Of a stretch of 64,000 bases of DNA, positions 17,138 through 27,690 are shown in pieces. The position numbers and the translations under genes are program-made. The notes beneath the pieces were generated by a model that saw nothing but the letters and a program-made list of their open reading frames with translations, was not told where the DNA came from and ran no database searches. Positions within the stretch are counted from its first letter, which is position 1, and each line of letters starts with the position of its first letter. The stretch covers positions 202,761-266,760 of the forward strand of contig NZ_JAMTCS010000011.1 in the NCBI RefSeq assembly GCF_024171955.1, written 5' to 3'. The stretch is from Promicromonospora thailandica. Its GTDB lineage: Bacteria; Actinomycetota; Actinomycetes; Actinomycetales; Cellulomonadaceae.

Positions 17138-18141
17138 GCGTCGGCGTCGTCGGCCTGGGGCTCGTCGGCGGCTCGCTCGCCCGCGCCCTGCAGGCCGCCG
17201 GGGTGCCCGTCGTCGCGACCGACCCCGTCTCCGGCGGCGAGGCGCGCGCCGCGGGCCTCGCGGTGGCGGACGACGTGGCGCACCTGGCCGCCGACCAGCC
17301 GGACGTCGTGGTGCTGGCCGCGCCCCTGCGCGCCATGCGGTCCGTGGCCGCCGAGCTGGCCGACGCGCTCGCCGCCCGGCCGGGCTGGGACCCGACGGTG
17401 ACCGACGTGGGCTCGGTCAAGGGCCCGGTGCGGGAGGCCGTGACCGAGGCCGGGCTGGGCGCGCGCTACGTGGGCGCGCACCCGATGTCGGGCACCGAGC
17501 AGAGCGGTTTCGCGGCGTCGACGGCGGAGCTCATGCAGGGCGTGCCCTGGGCGGTGACGGTGGCCCCCGAGACCGGTCGGGAACGGCTCCGCCAGGTGCT
17601 GTCGCTGGTCACCGGGCCGCTCGGCGGGACGGCGGCGGTGCTGACCGACGAGCTGCACGACGAGGCGGTCGCGCTGATCTCGCACGTGCCGCACGTGCTG
17701 GCCACGCAGCTCCTCGGGGCCGTGGCGGGGGCGCCGGTGCGGGACCTCGCGCTGGGCCTGTCGGCGGGCTCGTTCCGGGACGGCACCCGCGTGGGCCTCA
17801 CCGACCCGCGGCGCACCGAGGCGATGGTCACCGAGAACGGCGCCTGGGTGGCCCCGGTGCTGCGGCTCGCGGCCCGCGACCTGGAGCGGCTCGCCGACGA
17901 CCTCGACTCCAACGCGCCGACGCACTGGTTCTTCGACCGGCCGGACCCGGTCCGCGAGCTGATCCGGCCCGGGGCGCCCCGGGTGACGGGCCTGCGGCCG
18001 GGCGACGGCGACGGCGACGAGGGCGGCCCCGACGTCGAGACCGTGCCCCTGACGGGCGACTGGCCCGCCGGCCTGGTGACGCGCTGCGCCCAGGGCGCGG
18101 TGGTGGTCGCGGTGGAGCGGGAAGCGGTGCTCCTGCGCTGA
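17134..18141 (+). CDS. tyrA: Prephenate dehydrogenase
   Basis: 335 residues; NAD(P)-dependent oxidative decarboxylation of prephenate towards tyrosine. The N-terminal Rossmann segment VGVVGLGLVGGSLARAL has the GxGxxG pattern. The catalytic region has TDVGSVKGPV and GAHPMSGTEQSGFAAS, with the conserved His in both GAHPMSG and LISHVPHV. The C-terminal helical domain carries DPRRTEAMVTEN. GTG 17134 overlaps the pheA stop (GTGA), so this is the last gene of a tightly coupled three-gene aromatic operon. A GC hairpin over the stop codon ends the operon. No ACT domain is present at the C-terminus. Confidence 0.93.
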   Translation: MSVGVVGLGLVGGSLARALQAAGVPVVATDPVSGGEARAAGLAVADDVAHLAADQPDVVVLAAPLRAMRSVAAELADALAARPGWDPTVTDVGSVKGPVREAVTEAGLGARYVGAHPMSGTEQSGFAASTAELMQGVPWAVTVAPETGRERLRQVLSLVTGPLGGTAAVLTDELHDEAVALISHVPHVLATQLLGAVAGAPVRDLALGLSAGSFRDGTRVGLTDPRRTEAMVTENGAWVAPVLRLAARDLERLADDLDSNAPTHWFFDRPDPVRELIRPGAPRVTGLRPGDGDGDEGGPDVETVPLTGDWPAGLVTRCAQGAVVVAVEREAVLLR

Positions 18142-18158
18142 GCGGGCCTGCTCAGCGC
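18135..18158. terminator. Bidirectional hairpin between tyrA and the FAD dehydrogenase gene
   Basis: A perfect 9-bp stem (18135-18143 with 18150-18158) with loop GGGCCT contains the tyrA stop codon and ends 5 nt from the stop of the convergent minus-strand gene. No U-run on either strand. It carries the CGCTGAG/CTCAGCG words also seen at the edges of the larger dyads. Confidence 0.65.
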
Positions 18159-18162
18159 GCCG

Positions 18163-19866
18163 TCACAGGGACGCCGCCAGCGCTCGCCCGGTCGTGCGGC
18201 CCGTGAAGAGGCAGCCGCCCAGGAACGTGCCCTCCAGCGCGCGGTGGCCGTGCACGCCGCCGCCGCCGAAGCCCGCGGCCTCGCCCACGGCCCACAGCCC
18301 CTCCAGCACCTCGCCCGACGGCGTGAGCGCCCGGCCGGTCTCGTCGCACCAGAGGCCGCCCAGGGTCTTGCGGGTCAGCACCGACAGCCGCACGGCGAGC
18401 AGCGGCCCGTCCTGGGGGTCGGTGAGTGCCCGCGGCGGTGCCACCCGGATGGCCTTGTCCACGATGAAGTGCCGGGCCGCCGCGGTCGCCACGACCTGCG
18501 GGTCCTTGCCCAGCCCGGAGGCCACCTGCGCGTCGCGGGCCGTGATCAGCGCGGCCAGGGCGGCGCCGTCGACGTGCCCCCGCGACCCCGGCGTCGCGTC
18601 GGTGAGGGCGTTCATCCTCGCGGCGAGCTCGGCGGGGGTGTCGGCCCAGAGGAACTCCTCCGACTGCTCGGCGAAGGTGCGCACCGGAACGGACCGCCCG
18701 CGCACGCGCTCCAGGAGCAGCGGCACGGACTTGCCGGTCAGGTCGGGGTTCTGCTCGGACCCGGAGAGGGCGAACTCCTTCTCCATGATCGTCTTGTTCA
18801 GCACGAACCAGGAGTGGTCGTCGCCGCGCGTGGTCACGTGCCGCAGCGCGCCCAGGGCGTCGAAGCCGGGGTACAGCGGGCCGGGCAGGCGGTTGCCGTC
18901 CGCGTCGAGCCAGAGCGACGACGGGCCGGGCAGGATGCGGATGCCGTGGTCGGTCCACACCGGGGAGTGGTTCGCGATGCCCTCGGGATAGTGCCACATG
19001 CGGTCCTCGTGGACCAGCGCGGCGCCCGACGCCTCCGCGACCCCGAGCATGAGGCCGTCGGTGGAGTCGGGGACCCCGGAGAGCATGCGTGCGGGGAGCT
19101 GCCCGGCGTCGGCGGACCAGCGGGCCCGCGCGAGGTCGTGGTTGGCCCCGATGCCGCCGCTCGCCACCACGACGGCCTGGGCCGACAGCTCCACCTCGCC
19201 GGTCACGGTGCGGCTGGACGGTTCGCCGCGGCCGGCGTCGTCGTCCGCCAGGACCTGCGCGTGCACGCCGGTGACGCGGCCGTCGGTGACCACGAGCGAG
19301 GTGACGCGGTGCCGGAAGCGCAGGTCGAGCAGGCCGGCCCGGTTCGCCTCGTGGGCCGCGACCACGAACGGCTCGACGATCGCGGGCCCCGTGCCCCACG
19401 TGACGTGGAAGCGGGGCACCGAGTTGCCGTGCCCGTCGGCCGGGTGGCCGCCGCGCTCCGCCCACTGCACGAGCGGGAACCAGCGCACGCCCTTCGCGTG
19501 CAGCCAGGGCCGCATGCCGCCCGCGGCGAACTCGACGAACCCCTCGGCCCAGCGGTAGCCGAAGCGGTCCGGGCCCTCGCCGCGCTCGGCCCCGGGGTCG
19601 AACTGCGCGGACCCGAGCCAGTCGGAGAACGCGAGCTCGGCGGAGTCGCGCACCTTGAGCCGGCGCTGCTCGGGCGAACCGACCAGGAACAGGCCGCCGA
19701 ACGACCACCAGGCCTGCCCGCCGAGCGAGGCCGCGGGCTCCTGGTCGAGCAGGAGCACGCGCTTGCCCGCGGCGGTCAGCTCGGTCGCCGTCACGAGGCC
19801 GGACAGCCCCGCGCCGATGACTATCACGTCGGCGGCGACATCGTTGTTGGGGCCGGAGTCAGTCAT
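18163..19866 (-). CDS. FAD-binding dehydrogenase (flavoprotein of the fumarate reductase/ketosteroid dehydrogenase type)
   Basis: 567 residues. The N-terminal FAD-binding motif VIVIGAGLSGLVTATELTAAG is near residues 14-34, followed by LLLDQEPAASLGGQAWWSFGG, a hallmark of the actinobacterial stand-alone FAD_binding_2 group. The C-terminal FAD motif is GLWAVGEAAGFGGGGVHGHRALEGTFLGGC, with GRTTGRALA at the end. Substrate is unknown; the broader family includes 3-ketosteroid 1-dehydrogenases and urocanate/fumarate reductases. The start is ATG 19866, where TACAGT (19878 to 19873, minus strand) ends 6 nt upstream, making a leaderless mRNA likely. It lies 62 nt downstream of glgX on the same strand but appears to have its own promoter. 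Confidence 0.88.
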   Translation of the reverse strand: MTDSGPNNDVAADVIVIGAGLSGLVTATELTAAGKRVLLLDQEPAASLGGQAWWSFGGLFLVGSPEQRRLKVRDSAELAFSDWLGSAQFDPGAERGEGPDRFGYRWAEGFVEFAAGGMRPWLHAKGVRWFPLVQWAERGGHPADGHGNSVPRFHVTWGTGPAIVEPFVVAAHEANRAGLLDLRFRHRVTSLVVTDGRVTGVHAQVLADDDAGRGEPSSRTVTGEVELSAQAVVVASGGIGANHDLARARWSADAGQLPARMLSGVPDSTDGLMLGVAEASGAALVHEDRMWHYPEGIANHSPVWTDHGIRILPGPSSLWLDADGNRLPGPLYPGFDALGALRHVTTRGDDHSWFVLNKTIMEKEFALSGSEQNPDLTGKSVPLLLERVRGRSVPVRTFAEQSEEFLWADTPAELAARMNALTDATPGSRGHVDGAALAALITARDAQVASGLGKDPQVVATAAARHFIVDKAIRVAPPRALTDPQDGPLLAVRLSVLTRKTLGGLWCDETGRALTPSGEVLEGLWAVGEAAGFGGGGVHGHRALEGTFLGGCLFTGRTTGRALAASL

Positions 19867-19872
19867 GTGCGC

Positions 19873-19878
19873 ACTGTA
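19873..19878 (-). promoter_or_regulatory. -10 box of a leaderless transcript (FAD dehydrogenase)
   Basis: On the minus strand TACAGT is followed by 6 nt (GCGCAC) and then the ATG start codon at 19866. There is no ribosome-binding site. The geometry is the same as at 15327, 22313, 33546 and 47049. Confidence 0.6.
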
Positions 19879-19928
19879 GCCACGTGACGGCCGTCGCGGT
19901 GCGGTCGCCGGGACAGGTCTGGGGTGAA

Positions 19929-22253
19929 CTACGTACGGCCCGGGGAGAGCAGCACCTGGAGGCTGAGGGCGTCCAGCACCGAGGTGGTGCGGGGGCCCGC
20001 CTCGTCCTCGGGCACGTGCGGGAAGTCCCAGCCGGAGTCCCAGACCAGCTCCCACGGGGCGTCGCCGTCCACCCGGGGCGGGAGCGTCACCTCGGCGTCG
20101 CCGAAGCCGCCGTTGAGCACGAGCAGCACGTCCGCGTCCCCCGAACCCGGCCCCGGCCGCAGCATCTGCAGCACGCGCAGGGCGGGATCGTTCCAGGTCG
20201 CGGGCTCCATGAGCCGGCCGTCTCCGGCGAACCACAGCAGGTCCGGGTCGGACTCGTGGGGCCGTGGGGACCCCAGGAAGAACGAGTCGGCGCGCAGCGC
20301 CGGGTGCTCGCGCCGCAGCCGCAGCAGGTACCGCGTGGTCTCCAGCAGGTCGGTCGCCGCCTCGTCGACGGCCCAGCGCAGCCACGACGTCTCGTTGTCC
20401 TGCACGTAGGCGTTGTTGTTGCCGCCCTGGCTGCGGCCCAGCTCGTCGCCCGCGGTGAGCATGGGCGTACCCGCCGCGAGCAGCAACGTGCCCAGCAGGT
20501 TGCGCTGCGACTTGCGCCGCGGCGGCACGATCGCCTGCCACGGCTCGGTCGTGGCGTCGTCGCCCGAGGACGTGTGCCCCTCGATGCCGTGGTTCCACGA
20601 GAGGTTGTTGTCCGTGCCGTCGCGGTTGTCCTCGCCGTTGGCCTCGTTGTGCTTGTGGTCGTAGGCCACGAGGTCGGCGAGGGTGAAGCCGTCGTGCGCC
20701 GTCACGTAGTTCACGGATGCCACCGGCCCGCGCACCAGCGGCGGGTCCCCCGGTCCGAACAGGTCCGCGCTCCCGGCCAGGCGCGTGGCCAGGTCGCGCA
20801 GGCCGCGCATCTCCTGACCGCGCGCGCCCTGCCTGGGCGCGTCCAGCCAGAAGCCCCGCACCGCGTCGCGGAACCGGTCGTTCCACTCGGCCATGGGCGG
20901 CGGGAACGAGCCCGTCTGCCAGCCGCCCGGACCCACGTCCCAGGGTTCGGCCACGAGCTTGAGGCCGGACAGCACCGGGTCGGTCTGGAGGGCCACGAGG
21001 AAGGGGTGGTCCGGGTCGAAGCCGACGTTGCCGCGGCCCAGCGTCACCGCGAGGTCGAACCGGTAACCGTCCACGCCCACCGTCTCGGCCCAGTAGCGCA
21101 GCGAGTCCAGGGCCATCTGGATGACGCGCGGCCGCCGGAAGTCGAGCGAGTTGCCCGTGCCGGTGACGTCCGCCAGGGCCGCGGGGGAGGCGCCGTCGTG
21201 CAGGTAGTAGACCGGGTTGTCCAGGCCGCGCCAGGCCAGGTGCAGCCCGTCGTCGCCGCCCTCGCACGTGTGGTTGTAGACCACGTCGAGCAGCACCTCG
21301 ATGCCCGCCTCGTGCAGCAGGTGCACCATCCCGCGCACCTCGTCGAGCACCGCCTCCGCGCCCTGCTCCTGCGCCGTCCGGGTCGCGTAGGCGGCGTTGG
21401 GCGCAAAGAATCCCAGGGTGTTGTAGCCCCAGTAGTTGGTCAGCCCGTTCGCCGCGAGCCGCGGCTCGGCCACGCTCTTGTGGATCGGCAGCAGCTCGAG
21501 CGTCGTCACCCCCAGGCTCTGCAGGTGCTCGACGACGGCCGGGTGCGCCAGGCCCGCGTACGTGCCCCGGAGCTCCTCGGGCAGGTCCTCCCGGAGCATC
21601 GTCAGGCCGCGCACGTGCGCCTCGTAGATCACGGTCTCCGCCCACGGCACGCGGGGCCGCGTCAGCGGCGGGGGCGGGGGCAGCGGGCCGACGACGACGG
21701 AGTGCGGCACGTACGGCAGGGAGTCCGCCGGGTCCGCCGCACCGTGGCGGTCGCCCAGCCAGAGCCCTGGCCCGGGCCGGTCGTCCTGCCGTACCGAGAC
21801 GGAGCCGATCACCTCGGGCCCGTACCGCAGCCGGCCCGCGAACCCGCGCGCGTACGGGTCGATCAGCAGCTTGGCCGGGTTGTGGCGCATCCCCGCGGCA
21901 GGGTCCCACGGGCCGTGCACCCGGAAGCCGTAGCGCTGCCCGGGCGCGACGTCGGGCACGTGCGTGTGCCACACCCCGTACACCGGGCCCACCATCTCGA
22001 TGCGGCGCTCGGTGTACCGCCGGGGGTCGTGCTCGTCCAGCGCCGGGTCGGTGACGTCGATGAGGCACAGGTCCACGGCGGTCGCGTGCGACGCGAGTAC
22101 CGCCGCGTCGATCCCGCCGTCGGGCGTCACGTACACGCCCAGCGGCGGCACGTGGCTGCGCCGCGCCGTCGGACGGATCAGCGGGCGGACGACCGGGCGG
22201 GGTGCCGGATCGCCCGGAGCCCGCTGCGGTACTGCTCGTTCTGACTGCACCAT
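19929..22253 (-). CDS. glgX: Glycogen debranching protein GlgX
   Basis: 774 residues (GH13 isoamylase group); removes the limit-dextrin branches of glycogen left by phosphorylase. An N-terminal CBM48-like domain (about residues 35-160: PPLGVYVTPDGGIDAAVLASHATAVDLCLID) precedes the TIM barrel. The GH13 sites are VVYNHTCEGG, DGYRFDLAVTLGR (nucleophile Asp), LVAEPWDVGPGGW (acid/base Glu) and NYVTAHDGFTLADLVAYDHKHN. NGEDNRDGTDNNLSWNHGIEG is characteristic of GlgX. The start is taken as ATG 22253; GTG 22286 in frame is an alternative, but it would leave only 38 nt to the divergent etfB start. It runs divergently from etfB, with overlapping promoter space. Confidence 0.93.
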   Translation of the reverse strand: MVQSERAVPQRAPGDPAPRPVVRPLIRPTARRSHVPPLGVYVTPDGGIDAAVLASHATAVDLCLIDVTDPALDEHDPRRYTERRIEMVGPVYGVWHTHVPDVAPGQRYGFRVHGPWDPAAGMRHNPAKLLIDPYARGFAGRLRYGPEVIGSVSVRQDDRPGPGLWLGDRHGAADPADSLPYVPHSVVVGPLPPPPPLTRPRVPWAETVIYEAHVRGLTMLREDLPEELRGTYAGLAHPAVVEHLQSLGVTTLELLPIHKSVAEPRLAANGLTNYWGYNTLGFFAPNAAYATRTAQEQGAEAVLDEVRGMVHLLHEAGIEVLLDVVYNHTCEGGDDGLHLAWRGLDNPVYYLHDGASPAALADVTGTGNSLDFRRPRVIQMALDSLRYWAETVGVDGYRFDLAVTLGRGNVGFDPDHPFLVALQTDPVLSGLKLVAEPWDVGPGGWQTGSFPPPMAEWNDRFRDAVRGFWLDAPRQGARGQEMRGLRDLATRLAGSADLFGPGDPPLVRGPVASVNYVTAHDGFTLADLVAYDHKHNEANGEDNRDGTDNNLSWNHGIEGHTSSGDDATTEPWQAIVPPRRKSQRNLLGTLLLAAGTPMLTAGDELGRSQGGNNNAYVQDNETSWLRWAVDEAATDLLETTRYLLRLRREHPALRADSFFLGSPRPHESDPDLLWFAGDGRLMEPATWNDPALRVLQMLRPGPGSGDADVLLVLNGGFGDAEVTLPPRVDGDAPWELVWDSGWDFPHVPEDEAGPRTTSVLDALSLQVLLSPGRT

Positions 22254-22312
22254 GTGACCAATCGTTGCAAACGCACCTGTGGACACGGTCCCTGCGGGAC
22301 CGCCCGGCGTCG

Positions 22313-22318
22313 TACGGT
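22313..22318 (+). promoter_or_regulatory. -10 box of a leaderless transcript (etfB)
   Basis: TACGGT ends 6 nt before ATG 22325 and no Shine-Dalgarno is present, so the etfBA message probably begins at or next to the start codon. Confidence 0.55.
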
Positions 22319-22324
22319 AACCCC

Positions 22325-23137
22325 ATGCGCATCGTCGTCACCGCCAAGTACGTCCCGGACATCAACACCGACCGAGGCTTCTCCGGCGGACGGGTCGTAC
22401 GCAGCGCCGCCGAGGGCACGCTCAACGAGCTCGACGAGAACGCGATCGAGGCCGCCCTGCGGCTCGTCGAGGCCGCGCGCGAGGCCGGCACCCTCGGCCC
22501 CGACGAGGGCGAGGTCGTCGTGGTCACCATGGCGGGCCCGGACGGCGACGTGGCGCTGCGCAAGGCCTTCCAGCTCGGCGTCGACCGCGGCATCCGGGTG
22601 TCCGGCGACGAGCTGGCCGGGTCCGACTACTTCGGCACCGCCGCCGTGCTCGCCGCCGCCGTGCGCCGGCTCGGCGCGGAGTCGCCGGTGGACCTCGTGG
22701 TCACGGGCATGGCGGCGCTCGACGGCCTCGGCTCGGTGGTGCCCACCCTGCTCGGCGCGGAGCTCGGGCTGCCCACCCTGAACCTCGCGAAGAAGGTCGA
22801 GCTGGCCGACCGCGTGCTGACGATCACCCGTGAGGCGGACGACGTCACCGAGGTGCTGTCCGCGCCGCTGCCCGCCGTCCTGTCCGTGACGGACGGCGCC
22901 AACCAGCCGCGCTTTCCGGGCTTCAAGCTGATCATGGCCGCGCGCACCAAGGAGATCGAGGTCTGGACCCCGGCCGACCTCGGCCTGGACCCCGCCACCG
23001 CCGGGTCCGCCGGGGCGCGCACCGAGGTGCTGACCGCCGCCCCGCGCCCCGAGCGTGCCGAACCCGAGATCGTCACCGACAAGGGTGAGGGCGGCGTCGC
23101 GCTGGCCGACTTCCTGATCCGCAACGACCTGGTCTGA
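22325..23137 (+). CDS. etfB: Electron transfer flavoprotein, beta subunit
   Basis: 270 residues (FixA/EtfB). It begins with the family strand MRIVVTAKYVPD and has TLNELDENAIEAALRLVE and the nucleotide-binding segment VVVVTMAGPDGDVALRKAFQLGVDRG. PAVLSVTDGANQPRFPGFKLIMAARTKEIEVW is the EtfB signature near residues 180-215. It forms the heterodimer with the product of the next gene, carries AMP, and shuttles electrons from acyl-CoA or other flavin dehydrogenases to the respiratory chain. The start ATG 22325 is preceded by a -10 box at leaderless distance. It corresponds in position to mycobacterial fixA (Rv3029c), upstream of iscS and mnmA. Confidence 0.94.
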   Translation: MRIVVTAKYVPDINTDRGFSGGRVVRSAAEGTLNELDENAIEAALRLVEAAREAGTLGPDEGEVVVVTMAGPDGDVALRKAFQLGVDRGIRVSGDELAGSDYFGTAAVLAAAVRRLGAESPVDLVVTGMAALDGLGSVVPTLLGAELGLPTLNLAKKVELADRVLTITREADDVTEVLSAPLPAVLSVTDGANQPRFPGFKLIMAARTKEIEVWTPADLGLDPATAGSAGARTEVLTAAPRPERAEPEIVTDKGEGGVALADFLIRNDLV

Positions 23138-23163
23138 GCCCGGGCACCCCGAGGAGACACACG

Positions 23164-24141
23164 ATGACCAACCGCACCGTCCTGGTCCTGCTCGAGCCGG
23201 CCACCGAGGTCCGCGACAGCGCCCTCGAGCTGCTCACCATCGCCCGCGGCCTCGGCCGGGTCGAGGCCGTCACGCTCGAGGCGCCCACCGTCGAGGTGCT
23301 CGCGCAGCTCGGCACCTACGGCGTCGAGACCGTGCACCAGGCCGAGCTCTCCCGCGACGGCTCGTGCGTGACCGGCGACGAGCGGCACCTGCCCGCCGTC
23401 GTCGGCGCCGCGCTGGCCGCCGCCGTCCGCCTGACCGACGCCGACGTCGTGCTGCTGCCCACCTCGTTCGCCGCGAAGGAGGCCGCGGCGCTCGCGGCCC
23501 GCGAGCTCGGGGCGGGCCTCGTCATCGACGCCGCCTCGGTGCGCGAGGCGGACGGCCGCGTCGTCGCGGGCAAGCGCGTGTTCGCCGGCGCCTGGGACAC
23601 CGAGTGCGCCCTGACCACCGACGTGGCCGTCGTGACCGTCCGCGCCAACTCGGCGGTGGCGCAGCCCGCCGACGTCGCCGTGGAGCCGGTCACCGAGGGC
23701 TACGCGGTCGAGGTGGCGGCGTCGCCGGTGACGCTCGTGTCGCGCGAGGTCAAGGCCGACACGAGCGGCCGGCCGCCGCTGGACCAGGCTGCGATCGTGG
23801 TGGCCGGCGGGCGAGGCACCGACGGCGACTTCGGCCCCGTCGAGGACCTCGCGGACGCCCTGGGCGCCGCCGTCGGCGCGTCCCGCGACGCCGCCTTCGA
23901 GGGCTGGTGGGACACCTACGTGGGGCAGACCGGCGTCACGGTGGCGCCGCGCGTCTACATCGGCGCGGGTATCTCGGGCGCACCGCACCACCGGGGCGGC
24001 ATGCAGGCGTCCCAGGTGATCGTGGCGGTGAACAGCGACCCCGAGGCGCCGATCTTCGAGATCTGCGACTTCGCGGTGGTGGGGCAGCTCGCCGACGTGC
24101 TCCCGCAGGCTGCGGCGGAGATCCGCAAGCACAAGGGCTGA
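23164..24141 (+). CDS. etfA: Electron transfer flavoprotein, alpha subunit
   Basis: 325 residues (FixB/EtfA). The N-terminal half has VLVLLEPATEVRDSALELLTIARGL. The C-terminal FAD domain has VVAGGRGTDGDFGPVEDLADALGAAVGASRDA, VTVAPRVYIGAGISGAPHHRGGMQ and IVAVNSDPEAPIFEICDFAVVG, with the conserved Arg/Ser/Asp contacts for FAD. GISGAPHH replaces the more usual GISGAIQH. ATG 23164 has GAGGAGA about 6 nt upstream and lies 26 nt after etfB, a two-gene operon. The FAD in this subunit accepts electrons from partner dehydrogenases. Confidence 0.94.
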   Translation: MTNRTVLVLLEPATEVRDSALELLTIARGLGRVEAVTLEAPTVEVLAQLGTYGVETVHQAELSRDGSCVTGDERHLPAVVGAALAAAVRLTDADVVLLPTSFAAKEAAALAARELGAGLVIDAASVREADGRVVAGKRVFAGAWDTECALTTDVAVVTVRANSAVAQPADVAVEPVTEGYAVEVAASPVTLVSREVKADTSGRPPLDQAAIVVAGGRGTDGDFGPVEDLADALGAAVGASRDAAFEGWWDTYVGQTGVTVAPRVYIGAGISGAPHHRGGMQASQVIVAVNSDPEAPIFEICDFAVVGQLADVLPQAAAEIRKHKG

Positions 24142-24167
24142 CCGGCCGGTCCCGGCCGCGTGGTGGA

Positions 24168-25271
<1,104 letters not shown>

Positions 25272-25292
25272 GGCCCCGGCCGGCCATCTCCC

Positions 25293-25303
25293 GTTCACCT
25301 GGG
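25293..25303 (+). promoter_or_regulatory. Possible PHO-box half-site upstream of phoX
   Basis: GTTCACCTGGG agrees with the 11-nt direct-repeat unit bound by PhoP in actinobacteria (GTTCACC core). The following unit (CGTACCGGGGC) matches poorly. It lies about 40 nt before a -10-like TAGGTT (25342-25347), in front of a phosphatase gene normally in the phosphate regulon. Suggestive only. Confidence 0.35.
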
Positions 25304-25386
25304 CGTACCGGGGCTTTCGCGGCGGGGACACCGCCCGCTCCTAGGTTGACGACGACCTGCCCCCCAGCCGGACCGGAGACCCTCCG

Positions 25387-27558
25387 ATGACGATCGCTCC
25401 CGAACACCGCCAGCTGCTCACGGTGCACACGCACGCGCGCGGCAAGCGCAGCCCCGTCACCTGTCGTCTGAAGTGCAACGACGCGTGCCTCCACCCCGCT
25501 CCCAACGAGAGCGCCAACGAGTACTTCAAGGACGTCGTGGGCGCGGTGCTGTCCCGCCGGGCGATGCTCGGGACGCTGGCCGTGGCCGCGGGCGCCGTGG
25601 TGATCGGTGCGCAGGGTGCGACGGCGCCGTCGGCGGCCGCCGCGCCGCTGGCCGAGGGCCGGTTCCCGGGTCATGGGCACGGGCACGGCAAGGGCCTCGC
25701 CTTCGGCGCGATCGACCCGCAGCCGGTCGACGTCGACGCGCTGGTGGTGCCCGAGGGGTACACGTGGGACCCGATCATCCGCTGGGGCGACCCGATCCTG
25801 CCGGGCGGCCGTACGTTCGACCCGGACAACCAGTCGCCCGAGCAGCAGGCCAAGCAGTTCGGCTACAACTGCGACTACCTCGACATCCTCCCGATCCGGC
25901 CGGGTGCGCCCAGCCGCGGCACGCGCGGCCTGCTGGTGTCGAACCTCGAGTACACCAACGCGGAGATCATGTTCCCGCCCACGGAGAAGTACTGGGACAT
26001 CGCGCCCGACGGCAGCCGCACGAAGAACGCCTACACCCGCGCGATCGAGCGGGCCGCCCACGGCATGGCCGTGGTCGAGGTGCGGCGCCGGGCCGCGGGC
26101 ACGCCGTGGGACCACCAGCGCCTCAGCCCCTACAACCGGCGGATCCACCTGGGCACGGAGTTCGTGCTCGACGGTCCCGCGGCCGGCTCCGACCTGCTCA
26201 AGACCGCCGCGGACCCGACCGGGCGGCGCGTGCTGGGCACCATGAACAACTGCGCGGGCGGCACCACGCCGTGGGGCACGGTGCTCTCGGGCGAGGAGAA
26301 CTTCAACGGTTACTTCGTGGCCGCCGGCGCGAACCCGACGGCGGACGCCCGCTACGGCCTCGGCTCCTCGACCAGCTACGGCTGGGAGCAGGACGAGCCG
26401 CGCTTCGCCCAGTCGGAGGGGTACGAGAACGAGTCCCACCGGTTCGGCTGGGTGGTCGAGGTGGACCCGTACGACCCGGAGTCCACCCCCGTGAAGCACA
26501 CGGCGATGGGCCGGTTCAAGCACGAGGGCGCCAACGTCACGCTGTCCCGCGCGGGCCACGCCGTCGCGTACATGGGCGACGACCAGGCGTTCGACTACGT
26601 CTACAAGTTCGTCTCGAAGGACCGCGTGGCCAAGGGCGACTCGCGCTGGGCACGCGCCCACAACAAGACGCTGCTGTCCGAGGGCGACCTGTTCGTCGCG
26701 CGGTTCACGGGCGACTCGCCGGCCGCGCAGATCGACGGGTCGGGCGCGCTCCCGGCCGACGGCGCCTTCGACGGCACCGGCGAGTGGATCCCGCTGGTCA
26801 AGGGCGGACGCAGCCGGGTGCCGGGCATGTCGGTCGAGGAGGTGCTCGTCTGGACGCGCCTGGCCGCGGACAAGGTCGGCGCCACCAAGATGGACCGCCC
26901 GGAGGACGTCGAGATCAGCCCCGTCACGGGCCGCATCTACGTGGCCTGCACCAACAACTCGGGCCGCACCCCCGGCAACGCGACCGAGGGCGCCACGGAG
27001 GCCAACCCGCGCACCCACAAGGTGGTCGGCGGCGCGACCACCAACGGCAACCGGGACGGCCACGTGGTCGAGATCGTCCCGGTGGGCGACCAGACCTCCA
27101 CCCGGTTCACGTGGAACCTCCTGCTGGTGGCGGGCGACCCCACCGTCGAGGGCACGTACTTCGCGGGCTACCCGCGCGACCGCGTCTCGCCCATCTCGTG
27201 CCCGGACAACCTGGCGTTCGACGCCGAGGGCAACCTCTGGATCTCGACCGACGGGGCGCCGAGCTCGTCCGCGATCGCCCGCTGCGACGGCCTGTTCAAG
27301 GTGCCGGTCGCGGGCCGGGAGCGCGGGCACGTGCAGCAGTTCCTCTCGGTGCCCGCCGGTGCCGAGACCTGCGGCCCGCTGGTCGACTCGCGCGACGGCA
27401 TGGTCTACGTGAACGTGCAGCACCCGGGCGAGGACGGCACCTACGACGCGCCGGACTCGTTCTTCCCGGACTACGTCGCCCCCGGCGTGCGCCCGGAGGC
27501 GGGTGACTTCCGCGGCCCCCGCCCGACGGTCGTCCAGGTCTACCGCCCGCGCCGCTGA
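25387..27558 (+). CDS. phoX: PhoX-family alkaline phosphatase (Tat-exported)
   Basis: 723 residues of the PhoX/DUF839 family, Ca/Fe-dependent phosphomonoesterases active outside the membrane. The N-terminus has the family's cysteine pattern [19 protein letters not shown] (about 21-39) and a Tat-like segment with [19 protein letters not shown] at about residues 57-75. The catalytic part contains [46 protein letters not shown] and [23 protein letters not shown]. Length and order match the family. A GGAG ribosome site lies 8 nt before ATG 25387 and a TAGGTT -10 is at 25342. A possible PHO box upstream suggests phosphate starvation control. A long dyad follows 14 nt after the stop. Confidence 0.92.
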   Translation: MTIAPEHRQLLTVHTHARGKRSPVTCRLKCNDACLHPAPNESANEYFKDVVGAVLSRRAMLGTLAVAAGAVVIGAQGATAPSAAAAPLAEGRFPGHGHGHGKGLAFGAIDPQPVDVDALVVPEGYTWDPIIRWGDPILPGGRTFDPDNQSPEQQAKQFGYNCDYLDILPIRPGAPSRGTRGLLVSNLEYTNAEIMFPPTEKYWDIAPDGSRTKNAYTRAIERAAHGMAVVEVRRRAAGTPWDHQRLSPYNRRIHLGTEFVLDGPAAGSDLLKTAADPTGRRVLGTMNNCAGGTTPWGTVLSGEENFNGYFVAAGANPTADARYGLGSSTSYGWEQDEPRFAQSEGYENESHRFGWVVEVDPYDPESTPVKHTAMGRFKHEGANVTLSRAGHAVAYMGDDQAFDYVYKFVSKDRVAKGDSRWARAHNKTLLSEGDLFVARFTGDSPAAQIDGSGALPADGAFDGTGEWIPLVKGGRSRVPGMSVEEVLVWTRLAADKVGATKMDRPEDVEISPVTGRIYVACTNNSGRTPGNATEGATEANPRTHKVVGGATTNGNRDGHVVEIVPVGDQTSTRFTWNLLLVAGDPTVEGTYFAGYPRDRVSPISCPDNLAFDAEGNLWISTDGAPSSSAIARCDGLFKVPVAGRERGHVQQFLSVPAGAETCGPLVDSRDGMVYVNVQHPGEDGTYDAPDSFFPDYVAPGVRPEAGDFRGPRPTVVQVYRPRR

Positions 27559-27571
27559 CCCGACCGACACC

Positions 27572-27634
27572 CGCTGAGTGCGGGATCTTCGCCCCTCCGG
27601 CACCCGGAGAAGGGCGAAGATCCCGCACTCAGCG
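27572..27634. repeat. Long dyad between phoX and iscS
   Basis: Arms 27572-27594 and 27612-27634 are perfectly complementary over 23 bp. A further 6-bp inner stem (27595-27600 with 27604-27609, loop CAC) is separated by a two-A bulge. The left arm begins CGCTGAGTGC, nearly the same outer word as the dyad at 9293. It starts 14 nt after the phoX stop and has no U-run. Confidence 0.9.
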
Positions 27635-27676
27635 TGCCGTGCGGGGTGGGATGCGATCCGCACCCCGCGACGTTCG

Positions 27677-27682
27677 TAGACT
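27677..27682 (+). promoter_or_regulatory. -10 box for iscS (probably leaderless)
   Basis: TAGACT lies 8 nt before GTG 27691 and 2 nt before ATG 27685. If it is the -10 element, ATG 27685 would not be transcribed and GTG 27691 would be the first codon of a leaderless message. A small hairpin (27641-27648 with 27661-27668) sits just upstream. Confidence 0.45.
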
Positions 27683-27690
27683 TGATGACC

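Noticed and set aside
18163..22593. Single 1476-codon minus-strand frame joining the FAD dehydrogenase to the glgX region, suggesting a fusion
   Set aside because: GlgX is read in a different frame (19929-22253), and the dehydrogenase has its own -10 box and start at 19866.
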